From NCBI GenBank assembly GCA_045613305.1, contig JAZLAU010000037.1, positions 1-64,000 of the forward strand: a DNA stretch of 64,000 nt. Direction: 5' to 3'. Positions 20,011 through 29,273 of this stretch are shown in pieces. How positions within the stretch are numbered: the stretch's first letter is position 1; every line of letters begins with the position of its first letter. Both the position numbers and the translations under genes were made by a program. This DNA comes from SFTJ01 sp045613305 (GTDB lineage Bacteria; Bacteroidota; Bacteroidia; Bacteroidales; Muribaculaceae). Under the pieces are notes generated by a model, which was not told where the DNA came from, did no database searches, and was given only the letters and a program-made list of their open reading frames with translations.

Positions 20011-20268
20011 CAATTGGGCAAATATTTAAAAAACATAAAAATTTAGAATTAGGCAACATCTACCATAGGTAGAGGCAAAAACCACATCCCTGCTTTGCAC
20101 ATATCGAAGCCTTCGCACCGCCCATGTGTGTGGCCTGCACGCACAAACCTTTGCGCCGCACTCCGATGAGGGGCCGAGCCGCCACTTTAGGCCACAGCGG
20201 TACCTCAAAAGCGTTTGACTAACGCCCCCGAGCAAAAAAGCAGAAATCAATCATTTAGGACTACCCTT

Positions 20269-23200
20269 TCACACCGAATTTAGGGTGGCAATGGTGCCGA
20301 AAATTGCCACCGCTTCCTCAACGGTAGGCACATCGGAAATGAGCATCGAGCGACGGCCCTTTATCTCCCTGATTTTGCAACGTCGCGGATTCTGCTGCAG
20401 GTAGTTAAGTATTCGGCCAAAGGCGTTCGATTGATAATAGGCCTTATTTTCGTCGCCAACAAAATAAATATACATCTGCTTCTGCTTCAACGCCACCTTT
20501 TCAACGCCAAGGGTGCGAGCCACACGACGCAGCGACACTATGCGTATCAACTCGTTAGCCTCATGCGGTATGCGGCCAAAACGGTCCTGCAAACGCTTGC
20601 GAAACTCCATAACATCGGTTTCGCGCTGCATGTTGTCGAGTTCCTGATACAGGCTGATTCTCTCGCCCTCCTGCGGAACATATGTGGCCGGGAACATAAG
20701 TTCCATGTCGCTTTCTATCACACAGTCTGACACATACACCGGTTCGCCATTTTCTTCGGCGGCAATGTTGCCTCGCTCGCTAAACGTGTCGGCAAACTCC
20801 TCGGTCGACAATTCCAAAACGGCCTCTCGCAATATCTTCTGATAGGTTTCGTATCCAAGGTCGGCTATAAAACCGCTCTGCTCGGCGCCAAGCAGATTGC
20901 CGGCACCTCTTATGTCGAGGTCCTGCATTGCAATGTGTATGCCGCTGCCAAGGTCCGAAAAACTTTCAATGGCCTGCAATCGGCGGCGCGACACCGGCGA
21001 CAACGGATTGCCCGGTGGCACTAACAGATAGCAAAATGCCTTGCGCGAACTGCGGCCAACTCGGCCTCGCAACTGGTGCAACGCACTCAACCCAAAACTG
21101 TGAGCGTTATTGATGATTATGGTGTTGACATTAGGCATGTCGATGCCGTTTTCTATGATTGTGGTGGCTATGAGCACATCGTAGTCGTGGTTGGCAAAAT
21201 CTATTATCACCTGCTCAAGGTGTTCAGGCTTCATCTGGCCATGGCCCACCACCACTCGCGCATCGGGAACCAAACGGCGTACCATATGCTCAAGGTGCGA
21301 CAATCCGTCGATGTGATTATTCACTATAAACACCTGCCCGTTGCGCGACATTTCGAAGTTGATGGCTTCGCTCACTATGTCGTCGTCAAGAGTGTTGACC
21401 GAGGTTAATATCGGATACCTATTGGCCGGAGGGGTGTTGAGAGTGCTCAAATCGCGTGCTCCCATCAGCGAGAATTGCAATGTGCGCGGTATTGGAGTGG
21501 CCGACATCGTGAGGGTGTCGACATTCACTTTCATCTGCTTGAGTTTTTCCTTTACCGAAACACCAAATTTCTGCTCCTCATCTACCACCAACAAGCCCAA
21601 ATCTTTAAATTTTATGTTCTTGCCTATGATTTTGTGCGTACCTATCAAAATGTCAATTTTACCCTCGGCAAGGTCGCTCACTATCTGTGACACATCCTTC
21701 GCCTTGCGGGCTCGGCTCAAATATTCTATTCGCACCGGAAAATCTTTCAGGCGTTCCTTAAATGTTGAATAATGCTGAAAAGCGAGCACCGTGGTTGGCA
21801 CCAGCACAGCGGTTTGTTTTCCGTCGACTGCCGCCTTAAAGGCTGCTCTCACCGCGACTTCGGTCTTTCCGAAGCCCACATCTCCGCATATCAAGCGGTC
21901 CATTGGCTTTTCGCTTTCCATATCGGCCTTAACGGCAGCCGTAGCAGTAAGTTGGTCGGGGGTATCTTCGTAGATAAACGATGCCTCGAGTTCGGTCTGC
22001 AGATATCCGTCGGGCGAAAATGCAAAGCCTTTTTGCGCTTTGCGCGCTGCATACAGGCGTATCAAGTCGCGAGCAATGTCTTTAAGTTTGCTCTTGGTGC
22101 GTTCCTTAACCTTGTTCCATGCGCCGCTGCCTATCTTGTTGAGTCGGGGCTGCTCGCCCTCTTTGCCGCGATATTTCGACAACTTATGCAGCGAGTGTAT
22201 CGACACAAATATCAAGTCGTTGTTCAGATAGGAAAGTTTTATCATTTCTTGCGGAGTGCCGTTGACCGTGGTTTTCACCAAACCGCCAAAACGGCCCACC
22301 CCGTGGTCAATGTGCACAACATAATCGCCCACCTCTATCTGATTGAGTTCCTTAAGCGAAAGCGCCAACTTGCCGCCTCGCGCGCGGTCGCTCTTTAGGT
22401 TATACTTATGGAAACGGTCAAAAATCTGGTGGTCGGTAAAGACACATATCTTCAGGTCATGGTCCACAAAACCCTCATGCATGGCCCTCAACACTGGGGC
22501 AAACTCTATTTCGTCGCCTCGGTCGGCAAAAATTGCCTTTAGGCGGGCTATCTGCTTCTCGCTGTCCGACAGAATTATCAGGCGATAACCTTTTTCCATA
22601 AAGTCGCGGAACGAAGCACCTATCAAGTCAAAATTTTTATGATAAATGCCTTGCGGCGCACATTTTAGCGACATCTTGGCCGAAACTGTCTTGTCGTGGG
22701 CTGCTTCGCCGAGATGGTAGGTGATGCGTGAAAATCCGGCAAACTCACGCTGAAACGACTCGTAATCAACCACCTTCTGCATGGCTTCGGCATCATAGTC
22801 CTGCGCCACAAGTGCGCTTTCCGACAAGGTCTGCTCGCATATCTCTTTCACGCGCGACAACATCCACTGATGGTTGCGGCACAGCAATATGGCATCGCTG
22901 CCAATATAATTGAGCAACGACACGCCAGTTCCCGACGACGACCCGCTATTGCTCATAATGTACACTTCCTCAACAGCCGATTCCGACAATTGGGTTTCCA
23001 CATTAAATGTTCGAATGCTTTCTATGTCGTCGCCAAAAAAGTCAACACGATAAGGCAGTTCGTTGCTGAACGAATAAACGTCGAGAATAGAACCTCTTAT
23101 GGAAAATTGCCCAGGCTCATACACATAATCCACTTGCATAAAGCCCATTTCGCGCATTCGCTTTGCCGTTTCCATCATGTCGGACACACCGCCGGCTTGC

Positions 23201-23634
23201 AGGCAAATGGTGTTTTTGTCCACTTCCTGACGCTGCGACACTCGCTCGGCCAACGCCTCGGGATAGGTCACCACCCAGCCCAGTTGCTTGCTTTCGCTCC
23301 AGCGGTTAAGCACCTCGGTGCGCAAAATTTCGTTTGGCGCGTCTTTCTGACCATATTTTATGTCACGCTTATATCCCGACGGGAATATCAACACCCTATC
23401 CTCGCCCTCTATTTGGCACAGGTCGTGATACATATATCCGGCCTCATCAAGGTCGTTGGCTATAATCAAATAGGGCGACTTGCGCTTGGGCAATTGCGAA
23501 AACAGCAACGCTGGAGCCGAGCCGGCAAGCCCGTCAATCACAACATGGTGCTTGCCTCTGCCGCTAAGCATCTGCTTTATCGCCGCCTTGCGTGCCGACG
23601 TATTAAATTGGTCTGAAAGTTCTTTTATGTCCAC
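20269..23634 (-). CDS. mfd: Transcription-repair coupling factor Mfd
   Basis: An 1121-residue DNA translocase that removes stalled RNA polymerase and recruits UvrA. Seen in order: N-terminal UvrB-like region, the RNA-polymerase-interacting domain (VGDYVVHIDHGVGRFGGLVK, about 440-460), helicase motif I (GDVGFGKTEVAVRAA), the DEEQ box (VVDEEQKFGV), motifs III-VI (TMSATPIPRTLQ, QLRGRVGRSSR) and the C-terminal TRCF domain. Length is normal for the family. A TATATTTG -7 box lies only about 25 bp before the ATG, so the leader is very short. Confidence 0.96.
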   Translation of the reverse strand: MDIKELSDQFNTSARKAAIKQMLSGRGKHHVVIDGLAGSAPALLFSQLPKRKSPYLIIANDLDEAGYMYHDLCQIEGEDRVLIFPSGYKRDIKYGQKDAPNEILRTEVLNRWSESKQLGWVVTYPEALAERVSQRQEVDKNTICLQAGGVSDMMETAKRMREMGFMQVDYVYEPGQFSIRGSILDVYSFSNELPYRVDFFGDDIESIRTFNVETQLSESAVEEVYIMSNSGSSSGTGVSLLNYIGSDAILLCRNHQWMLSRVKEICEQTLSESALVAQDYDAEAMQKVVDYESFQREFAGFSRITYHLGEAAHDKTVSAKMSLKCAPQGIYHKNFDLIGASFRDFMEKGYRLIILSDSEKQIARLKAIFADRGDEIEFAPVLRAMHEGFVDHDLKICVFTDHQIFDRFHKYNLKSDRARGGKLALSLKELNQIEVGDYVVHIDHGVGRFGGLVKTTVNGTPQEMIKLSYLNNDLIFVSIHSLHKLSKYRGKEGEQPRLNKIGSGAWNKVKERTKSKLKDIARDLIRLYAARKAQKGFAFSPDGYLQTELEASFIYEDTPDQLTATAAVKADMESEKPMDRLICGDVGFGKTEVAVRAAFKAAVDGKQTAVLVPTTVLAFQHYSTFKERLKDFPVRIEYLSRARKAKDVSQIVSDLAEGKIDILIGTHKIIGKNIKFKDLGLLVVDEEQKFGVSVKEKLKQMKVNVDTLTMSATPIPRTLQFSLMGARDLSTLNTPPANRYPILTSVNTLDDDIVSEAINFEMSRNGQVFIVNNHIDGLSHLEHMVRRLVPDARVVVGHGQMKPEHLEQVIIDFANHDYDVLIATTIIENGIDMPNVNTIIINNAHSFGLSALHQLRGRVGRSSRKAFCYLLVPPGNPLSPVSRRRLQAIESFSDLGSGIHIAMQDLDIRGAGNLLGAEQSGFIADLGYETYQKILREAVLELSTEEFADTFSERGNIAAEENGEPVYVSDCVIESDMELMFPATYVPQEGERISLYQELDNMQRETDVMEFRKRLQDRFGRIPHEANELIRIVSLRRVARTLGVEKVALKQKQMYIYFVGDENKAYYQSNAFGRILNYLQQNPRRCKIREIKGRRSMLISDVPTVEEAVAIFGTIATLNSV

Positions 23635-23659
23635 TTCTGTTACGTTTTTTTCAACTCGG

Positions 23660-23667
23660 CAAATATA
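23660..23667 (-). promoter_or_regulatory. -7 box for mfd
   Basis: TATATTTG on the minus strand fits TAnnTTTG; the -33 element is weak. Predicted leader is under 20 nt. Confidence 0.45.
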
Positions 23668-23744
23668 CTCTTTTTCTGCCTACTTAACGAGTATTTCATT
23701 GCCAATTTTACTATCACAAACCGCCCCATCGGGCACAATACTCA

Positions 23745-23778
23745 CAAAAAATGCCCCCGACGACCTTGCATCGAGGGC
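23745..23778 (-). terminator. Intrinsic terminator after the S41 protease gene
   Basis: On the minus strand a GC-rich stem (GCCC...GGGC, 23778-23753, imperfect centre) is followed by ATTTTTT. Confidence 0.7.
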
Positions 23779-23804
23779 TATATGCTCACATTTAACCAGT
23801 TTCT

Positions 23805-25487
23805 TTATTTCTTCTTATTGCCTTTCAAGTTAAGCACTGACTCATATTTTCCAGGCTCGTTCATAACCTTCCTCAATTCCTTTATGCAGTCGTCGGTTTT
23901 AAGTTGCAACTCCAACAACCCGGGCTCATAATAATATCGCTTGATGATTTCCGAGCCCAAAATTTCTTTTATCGATTCTTTGTTGTGGTCGAGGTCGTGA
24001 TTCAAGTCGTGCTTGAGCAATTTTGCCAACACTTTAAATTGTGCCTTCACCGAATCGTTGGCATAACCTTCAGTTTCTGCCACCTTTTCCAATTGTTCTA
24101 ATCCCATTTCACAAACCTTGTCGTAACTAAATTTCTTAGGGTCGATAGTTGCCTTGAAATCGCTAAACATTTCATCCGAAATTTCAAATTCTGCCGGACT
24201 TGGCACCGAAGAGTGCTCACTTGCATATTTGGTGGCAAAATCAAATGCCCAGTTATCAACCACAATGTTGTAGGTCAATCGGTTTACCTTTTCAAACTCC
24301 ACCTTTATGTCGGGAGTAATACCCCCGCCGTCGCGCACCTCACGACCATGAGCCGTGTGAAACACTTTTGTTAGGCTGTCGGGCACTTGCTTTGCTTGGC
24401 CCGAGCCGTCGCGGTGCGAATAATCAATTTCTTGTATCAATCGGCCGCTCGGTATGTAATACTTTGCAATTGTCACCTTCAACATGCCTCCCGATGGCAA
24501 CGGGCGAGTGGTTTGCACCAATCCCTTGCCAAACGAACGTGCACCAATCACCACAGCGCGGTCAAGGTCTTGCAACGCACCGGCCACAATTTCAGATGCC
24601 GACGCCGAACCGCCGTCAATCAACACAAACAACGGTATCTTAACATCAACCGGTTGCTGGGTGGTTTTATACACCTTCGTTTCCTGCACCTGACGACCTT
24701 TTGTTTGCAACACTTCAGTACCCTTGGGGACAAACAGGCCCACTACCTTCACAGCCTGTTCAAGCAATCCGCCACCGTTGCCGCGCAAATCAAGTGCTAT
24801 CGACTTAACGGCTGGGTTGGCCTTTAGTTCCAACAAAGCATCTTTCACCGCCGAACCGGTCTTTTCGTTAAATGTAGATATGGAGATAACGCCCACATCG
24901 CCAGCGGTAACGCCATAATATGGCACGGGATTTACCTTGATTTTCTCGCGCACTATCGAGAAGGTCTTTATGCTGTCGGCATCGTACGGACGCTGCACGG
25001 TTACCTCTACCACCGTCTTTGGCTGGCCACGAAGCAACTTACTCACCTTGTCGCTGGTCATCCCAAGAGTGTTCACTGTGTCGATGCGCAAAATCTTGTC
25101 GCCGGCCTTCAAGCCACAACGGGCTGCCGGAGAATTAAATTGCGGCTCTGAAATATACACAGCACTATCGCGCTGCTGAATGTAACTGCCTATACCGCCA
25201 TATTCGCCTGTAGCCACCCTTTCAAAATCGGCGCGCTCACTTTTGGGAATATATTCTGTGTAAGGGTCCACATCATGCAATAGTCCTTTAATGGCACTCT
25301 CTATCGACTTATTGGTGTCAATAGTGTCAACATAATAGGCATTTAACTCCTTATACAAAGAATTAAACAACTTAATGTTGCGCGACACAGCACCGCTGTC
25401 AATCTTCTTATAGGCACTGCCGGCCATCATAGGCAAACCCAGCGCCATCACCAAGATTAATATTATGTTTCGTGACTTTTTATTCAT
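23805..25487 (-). CDS. S41-family C-terminal processing peptidase (CtpA/Prc-like)
   Basis: A 560-residue periplasmic serine protease. Start at 25487 gives MNKKSRNIILILVMALG, a signal anchor; the upstream in-frame codons to 25526 look spurious. A PDZ domain (about 80-165; LKAGDKILRIDTVNTLG) is followed by the S41 core with nucleophile serine in GGSASASEIVAG and the catalytic lysine in RSFGKGLVQTT (Ser/Lys dyad). A C-terminal helical extension of about 170 residues is usual in Bacteroidetes members. It probably trims or degrades misfolded envelope proteins. A TAAATTTG -7 box lies at 25516-25509. Confidence 0.93.
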   Translation of the reverse strand: MNKKSRNIILILVMALGLPMMAGSAYKKIDSGAVSRNIKLFNSLYKELNAYYVDTIDTNKSIESAIKGLLHDVDPYTEYIPKSERADFERVATGEYGGIGSYIQQRDSAVYISEPQFNSPAARCGLKAGDKILRIDTVNTLGMTSDKVSKLLRGQPKTVVEVTVQRPYDADSIKTFSIVREKIKVNPVPYYGVTAGDVGVISISTFNEKTGSAVKDALLELKANPAVKSIALDLRGNGGGLLEQAVKVVGLFVPKGTEVLQTKGRQVQETKVYKTTQQPVDVKIPLFVLIDGGSASASEIVAGALQDLDRAVVIGARSFGKGLVQTTRPLPSGGMLKVTIAKYYIPSGRLIQEIDYSHRDGSGQAKQVPDSLTKVFHTAHGREVRDGGGITPDIKVEFEKVNRLTYNIVVDNWAFDFATKYASEHSSVPSPAEFEISDEMFSDFKATIDPKKFSYDKVCEMGLEQLEKVAETEGYANDSVKAQFKVLAKLLKHDLNHDLDHNKESIKEILGSEIIKRYYYEPGLLELQLKTDDCIKELRKVMNEPGKYESVLNLKGNKKK

Positions 25488-25600
25488 TTCTTCATTATGT
25501 TTGAGGAGCAAATTTACTACTAACATTTCTATTTACACCGATATTTAAGCATAATTTTTCTTTAAAATCAGAAAAAATTGCAAGTTTTTTTGCCAATATG

Positions 25601-25631
25601 TTGCATAATTAAAAATTTGGCAGTACTTTTG
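25601..25631 (+). promoter_or_regulatory. Promoter of the tRNA-Asn pair
   Basis: TTG at 25601 and TACTTTTG at 25624-25631, 20 bp apart, fit the Bacteroidetes consensus. The mature tRNA starts about 40 nt downstream. Confidence 0.7.
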
Positions 25632-25673
25632 CAACGCAATTCACGGAACATGCCGTTGTATTTGCAAAATAAT

Positions 25674-25747
25674 GCTTCAATAGCTCAGTTGGTTAGAGCA
25701 CCTGACTGTTAATCAGGGGGTCGTTGGTTCAAGTCCATCTTGAAGCG
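25674..25747 (+). tRNA. tRNA-Asn (GTT), first copy
   Basis: A 74-nt cloverleaf: acceptor GCTTCAA/TTGAAGC with discriminator G, anticodon stem CCTGA/TCAGG around loop CTGTTAA (anticodon GTT), and T-loop TTCAAGT. CCA is not encoded. Confidence 0.97.
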
Positions 25748-25766
25748 CAAAATTTAATAACATCTT

Positions 25767-25840
25767 GCTTCAATAGCTCAGTTGGTTAGAGCACCTGACT
25801 GTTAATCAGGGGGTCGTTGGTTCAAGTCCATCTTGAAGCG
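25767..25840 (+). tRNA. tRNA-Asn (GTT), second copy
   Basis: Identical over all 74 nt to the tRNA at 25674-25747, 19 nt downstream, surely on the same transcript. CCA is not encoded. Confidence 0.97.
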
Positions 25841-25845
25841 CCTAA

Positions 25846-25879
25846 GAGAGGAAATCATCACGATTTTCTCTCTTTTTTT
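25846..25879 (+). terminator. Intrinsic terminator of the tRNA-Asn operon
   Basis: GAGAGGAAATC pairs with GATTTTCTCTC (one mismatch) around a 5-nt loop, followed by seven T. From 25880 to 26100 there is AT-rich sequence without a gene. Confidence 0.88.
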
Positions 25880-26100
25880 ATTCTAAACCATTCTTTCGGC
25901 CTGTTACACCACCCATTTTTAGCATTACTCTACTCACCCGCCCATCGCTGATTGTTAATATTCATTAATTCACATTTTTGCCATTTTATGTTAACCTTCA
26001 AATTGTTGTAAATAAATCATTTACCCATTTACTGAATAACAATTAACAACAAACTTTAATAATATTAACCGAATTTAACAGTAAATTTCACCCAAAAAAC

Positions 26101-26132
26101 TTGTTACTGCCGTTGAATGTTGCTTATATTTG
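26101..26132 (+). promoter_or_regulatory. Promoter of the ROK-MFS-SIS operon
   Basis: TTG at 26101 and TATATTTG at 26125-26132, 21 bp apart. The start codon follows 42 nt later. Confidence 0.6.
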
Positions 26133-26173
26133 CTAACAACATACCATAAATTAAACTTAAACCCATAAAAAAC

Positions 26174-27139
26174 ATGGCAGTAATAGCACTCGACTTGGGC
26201 GGAACCAAGATAGCAAGTGCCATTATCGACGAAAATGGCATCATTAAATTCAAGCACAAAAACCTATTAAGCGGGCGTAAAGGTCACGATGTGGGCAAAC
26301 TCATCGTGGAAAACATCAATCGCCAACTCGAAAAAGCCTCTTACCACAAAATCAAAATCGATGCCATCGGCGTTTGCGTTCCTGGTAGCGTAAACCCCGA
26401 CAACGGCCGTGTTTGGGCTCCTAACATCCCTGGATGGGACAATTACCCTCTTGCTGAAGAAATTAAGCAGCAAATGATTCAAAAAGACATCGATGTGTTT
26501 GTCGACAACGACCGCTCTTGCGCCATCTATGGCGAATTGTGGCAAGGCGCCGGTCGTGGTTGCAAAAACTGCATCTTCATGGTTGTGGGCACTGGCATCG
26601 GCGCTGGCATCGTAATCGACGGCCGCGTGCTTCACGGTGCTAACGACATTGTGGGAGCCACTGGATGGATGGCCCTACAAACTCCTTACATTCCCGACTA
26701 CGCACCTCAAGGTTGCTTAGAATATTATGCTTCAGGCACCGGAATATGCGAACGTGCCAAGGAACTTGTGCGCAGCGACAAGTCGTATCGCGGAGAACTC
26801 CGACAAATGCCCATTTCAAGAATAACCACACGACGCGTGTTTGAAGCCTACGAACAAGGCGACCCTATCGCTAAGCAAGTGGTGAAAAAGGCCGTGGAAA
26901 TGTGGGGTATGGCTACTGCCAATTTCGTGAGCATCCTCAACCCTGAAAAGGTTATTTGGGGTGGCGGTGTATTCTGCTCGGCGAAAGGCCTCGTTGACGA
27001 CATCTACGAAGAATCTAAAAAGTGGGCTCAACCGCTTTCTATTAAGACCGTGAAACTCGAAGCCACTATGCTTGGCGGCAATGAGGTGATTCTCGGCGCT
27101 GCATTCTTGGCGCTTTGCAACGGCAAAGTGGAACTCTAA
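26174..27139 (+). CDS. ROK-family sugar kinase, atypical
   Basis: A 321-residue ROK protein: N-terminal ATP-binding DLGGTKIASAII, the catalytic-base aspartate in VDNDRSCA (D113), the second phosphate motif VVGTGIGAGIVIDG and GCLEYYASGTG. The ROK ExGH motif is changed: the aligned stretch reads VGATGWM, so the sugar-contacting Glu is Ala162 and the zinc-binding His is Trp165. Two of the three zinc cysteines are also missing; only Cys181 remains. It may phosphorylate an unusual substrate, or act without zinc, like some ROK members. It leads an operon with a transporter and a sugar isomerase, so a kinase role in sugar use is likely; the sugar is unknown. Confidence 0.85.
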   Translation: MAVIALDLGGTKIASAIIDENGIIKFKHKNLLSGRKGHDVGKLIVENINRQLEKASYHKIKIDAIGVCVPGSVNPDNGRVWAPNIPGWDNYPLAEEIKQQMIQKDIDVFVDNDRSCAIYGELWQGAGRGCKNCIFMVVGTGIGAGIVIDGRVLHGANDIVGATGWMALQTPYIPDYAPQGCLEYYASGTGICERAKELVRSDKSYRGELRQMPISRITTRRVFEAYEQGDPIAKQVVKKAVEMWGMATANFVSILNPEKVIWGGGVFCSAKGLVDDIYEESKKWAQPLSIKTVKLEATMLGGNEVILGAAFLALCNGKVEL

Positions 27140-27188
27140 TAGGCAATTCTCTCTTCATCATAGTGTTTAATCTAAAATCTATTTCATT

Positions 27189-28334
27189 ATGGAAAATAAC
27201 CAAAGGAACAAAACATTTGCTGCAGCGTGCTACGGCATGATGTTCTTCGGGATTACAATGGTGGCGTTAGGCTCTATCCTTCCTTCACTGGCCACCCGTC
27301 TCGACCTCACAGATATCAACAAGGCCACTTTGGCAAGCACCTTGAGCGGGGGCATTCTCATAGGCTCGCTGATTTTTGGCCCTGTGTGCGACCGCTACGG
27401 TCACCGTGCCCTATTCCTTGGCAGCTGCATTTCGGTGTTGCTCGGAATGGCAGGCATTGCATTGTCGCCTTCTTTTGAAATGCTCATTATTAGTTACATT
27501 CTCATCGGCGTGGGCGGCGGCGTGCTTAACGGACAAACCAACACCATTGCCTCTGACCTTTACGACGACGAAAAAACTCGCGGTGCGCGATTGAGCCTTC
27601 TCGGCGCTTTCTATGGCGTGGGAGCAATTGCCATTACTGTACTTGTGGGTTTGCTCGGAAATAATGTCGACTACAAATACACTCTTCTTTCGCTTGCCGC
27701 TGTGCTGACACTTGGCACTCTGCTTTGCTTCACCGTTAAGTTCCCTGCCCCTAAGCAGGCGCAAAGCATTCCGCTTAGCGAGGTGTCGAAAGTGCTCGGT
27801 AGCCCTGTGCTAATAATCTTGGCGTTTGTGCTATTGTGCGAAAGTAGCGTGGAAAGCGTAACTAACAACTTTGCCACATCTTATTTCTCTCACATCAACA
27901 ACGTAGTGCTGCTGCTCACCGTGATGATGGTGGCTCTAACAATCGCTCGTTTTGTGCTTTCTTGGCTTTCTAAGCATTTGTCGCAAAGCACCATCCTCTA
28001 CATTTTCTTCACCCTGCTTTTCGTGGGTTTTGCTCTTATGCCTACTGCAAAAAGCATCGCCACTGCCACTATCGCCATGATTCTTGTGGGATTTGGCACA
28101 GCAGCCACCTATCCTGTGGTGCTCGGACAACTCGGCTCGCACTTCAAGAGCCTTTCAGGCACAGCATTTGGCATCGCAATTTCTATTGCATTGGCCGGAA
28201 GTTCGCTAATCAACTACCTTGTGGGCAGTTCTTTTAAAGACATCTACCCTTATGTGATGATGACCGCTGTGATTCTTATGGCTGTGCTTTACTACGTTGG
28301 CACAAGCATCATCAAGGCTAAAGCAAAAAAATAA
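27189..28334 (+). CDS. MFS transporter, probably for a sugar
   Basis: A 381-residue membrane protein with about 12 hydrophobic segments and the MFS loop motif GPVCDRYGHRALF (between segments 2 and 3). It lies 49 bp after the ROK kinase gene and 39 bp before the SIS-domain gene, so it probably imports the substrate of these two enzymes across the inner membrane. The substrate is not evident from sequence. Confidence 0.88.
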   Translation: MENNQRNKTFAAACYGMMFFGITMVALGSILPSLATRLDLTDINKATLASTLSGGILIGSLIFGPVCDRYGHRALFLGSCISVLLGMAGIALSPSFEMLIISYILIGVGGGVLNGQTNTIASDLYDDEKTRGARLSLLGAFYGVGAIAITVLVGLLGNNVDYKYTLLSLAAVLTLGTLLCFTVKFPAPKQAQSIPLSEVSKVLGSPVLIILAFVLLCESSVESVTNNFATSYFSHINNVVLLLTVMMVALTIARFVLSWLSKHLSQSTILYIFFTLLFVGFALMPTAKSIATATIAMILVGFGTAATYPVVLGQLGSHFKSLSGTAFGIAISIALAGSSLINYLVGSSFKDIYPYVMMTAVILMAVLYYVGTSIIKAKAKK

Positions 28335-28373
28335 TTTAACAAACAACATATTAACTCTTAAAATTATAAAACT

Positions 28374-29135
28374 ATGTACGCAAAAGATTGGTTGAAAAAC
28401 GCTCACGAAGTGATGAACACTATCGAAGAGTCACAAATGGAAAATGTACGCAAGGCTGCTACCATCATGGCCGACTCAATTGAAAAGGGCCGTTGGGTGC
28501 ACACTTGGGGTTGCGGTCACGCAACTATCCCTTGCGAAGAAATGTACCCTCGCATTGGTGGTATCGTTGGTTTCCACCCACTTTGCGAACTTCCTCTTAC
28601 TTTCTTCACTCAAATCATTGGTCAAATGGGTATACACCAATTCTTGTTCCTTGAAAGACTTGAAGGTTATGCTCAAACCATCATGAAAAACTACGAATTC
28701 TCTAACGAAGACTGTCTATGGATTTTCTCTCACACTGGTATCAACGCAGTTAACATCGATATGGCTAACGAAGCTCACAAGAAGGGCATGAAGGTTATCG
28801 TTTACGGTTCGGCTGCTAACACTGGCGACAAGCCTGGACGTCACTCAAGCGGTAAGAACTTGTTCCAAATCGCTGACGTTGTTGTTGACACTTGCGTGCC
28901 TTTGCAAGACGCTTCTGTTACTACTAAGAAGCAATTCGACAAGATTGGTCCTTTGTCTACTTTGGGTTCTGTAACTCTTGTTTGGATGACTATCTGTACT
29001 GTGGTTGAAATCCTTGAAGAACGTGGCGTGAAAATCTTCATCAACCCATCTCACAACGTTCCTGGCGACACTTCTGCAAGCGAACGCCTTGACGCTGCTA
29101 TCGCTGAATACCAACGTCGTCTTAAAGTGCTTTAA
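28374..29135 (+). CDS. SIS-domain sugar isomerase-like protein (UPF0309-like)
   Basis: A 253-residue protein of the SIS (sugar isomerase) fold. An N-terminal helical segment (KDWLKNAHEVMNTIEESQ) precedes the SIS core, with the phosphosugar-binding loop region WIFSHTGINAVNIDMA and later STLGSVTLVW. The length and N-terminal part match the UPF0309 'sugar isomerase domain' group. It probably isomerises or binds the phosphosugar made by the ROK kinase. Its codons are much more biased (AAC, GGT, CTT, AAG) than those of the two genes before it and resemble gap and pckA, suggesting a highly expressed last gene. Confidence 0.85.
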   Translation: MYAKDWLKNAHEVMNTIEESQMENVRKAATIMADSIEKGRWVHTWGCGHATIPCEEMYPRIGGIVGFHPLCELPLTFFTQIIGQMGIHQFLFLERLEGYAQTIMKNYEFSNEDCLWIFSHTGINAVNIDMANEAHKKGMKVIVYGSAANTGDKPGRHSSGKNLFQIADVVVDTCVPLQDASVTTKKQFDKIGPLSTLGSVTLVWMTICTVVEILEERGVKIFINPSHNVPGDTSASERLDAAIAEYQRRLKVL

Positions 29136-29200
29136 TTCTTGCGCTAACTAATTACTATGTAATTATTTATACAAAAAACCAAATTTGAAAACCAACGAAA

Positions 29201-29228
29201 GGGGGCTGATTCACTCAGTCCCCTTTCT
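29201..29228 (+). terminator. Terminator after the SIS gene
   Basis: GGGGGCTGA pairs with TCAGTCCCC around TTCAC, followed by TTTCTT. The flanking AAAG/CTTT extends the stem, so it may act on both strands. Confidence 0.8.
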
Positions 29229-29273
29229 TCATTAACAAAAAACCCCGTCAAAACTATATTATTACTCGCCACA

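Noticed and set aside
22870..23616. A 248-codon plus-strand frame inside mfd
   Set aside because: Lies wholly antisense to the well-supported mfd gene; its composition (many His, Gln, Arg) is typical of a shadow frame.
25674..25840. The two identical tRNA-Asn genes as att repeats of an integrated element
   Set aside because: They are only 19 nt apart with one promoter and one terminator and nothing between them, so simple gene duplication explains them.
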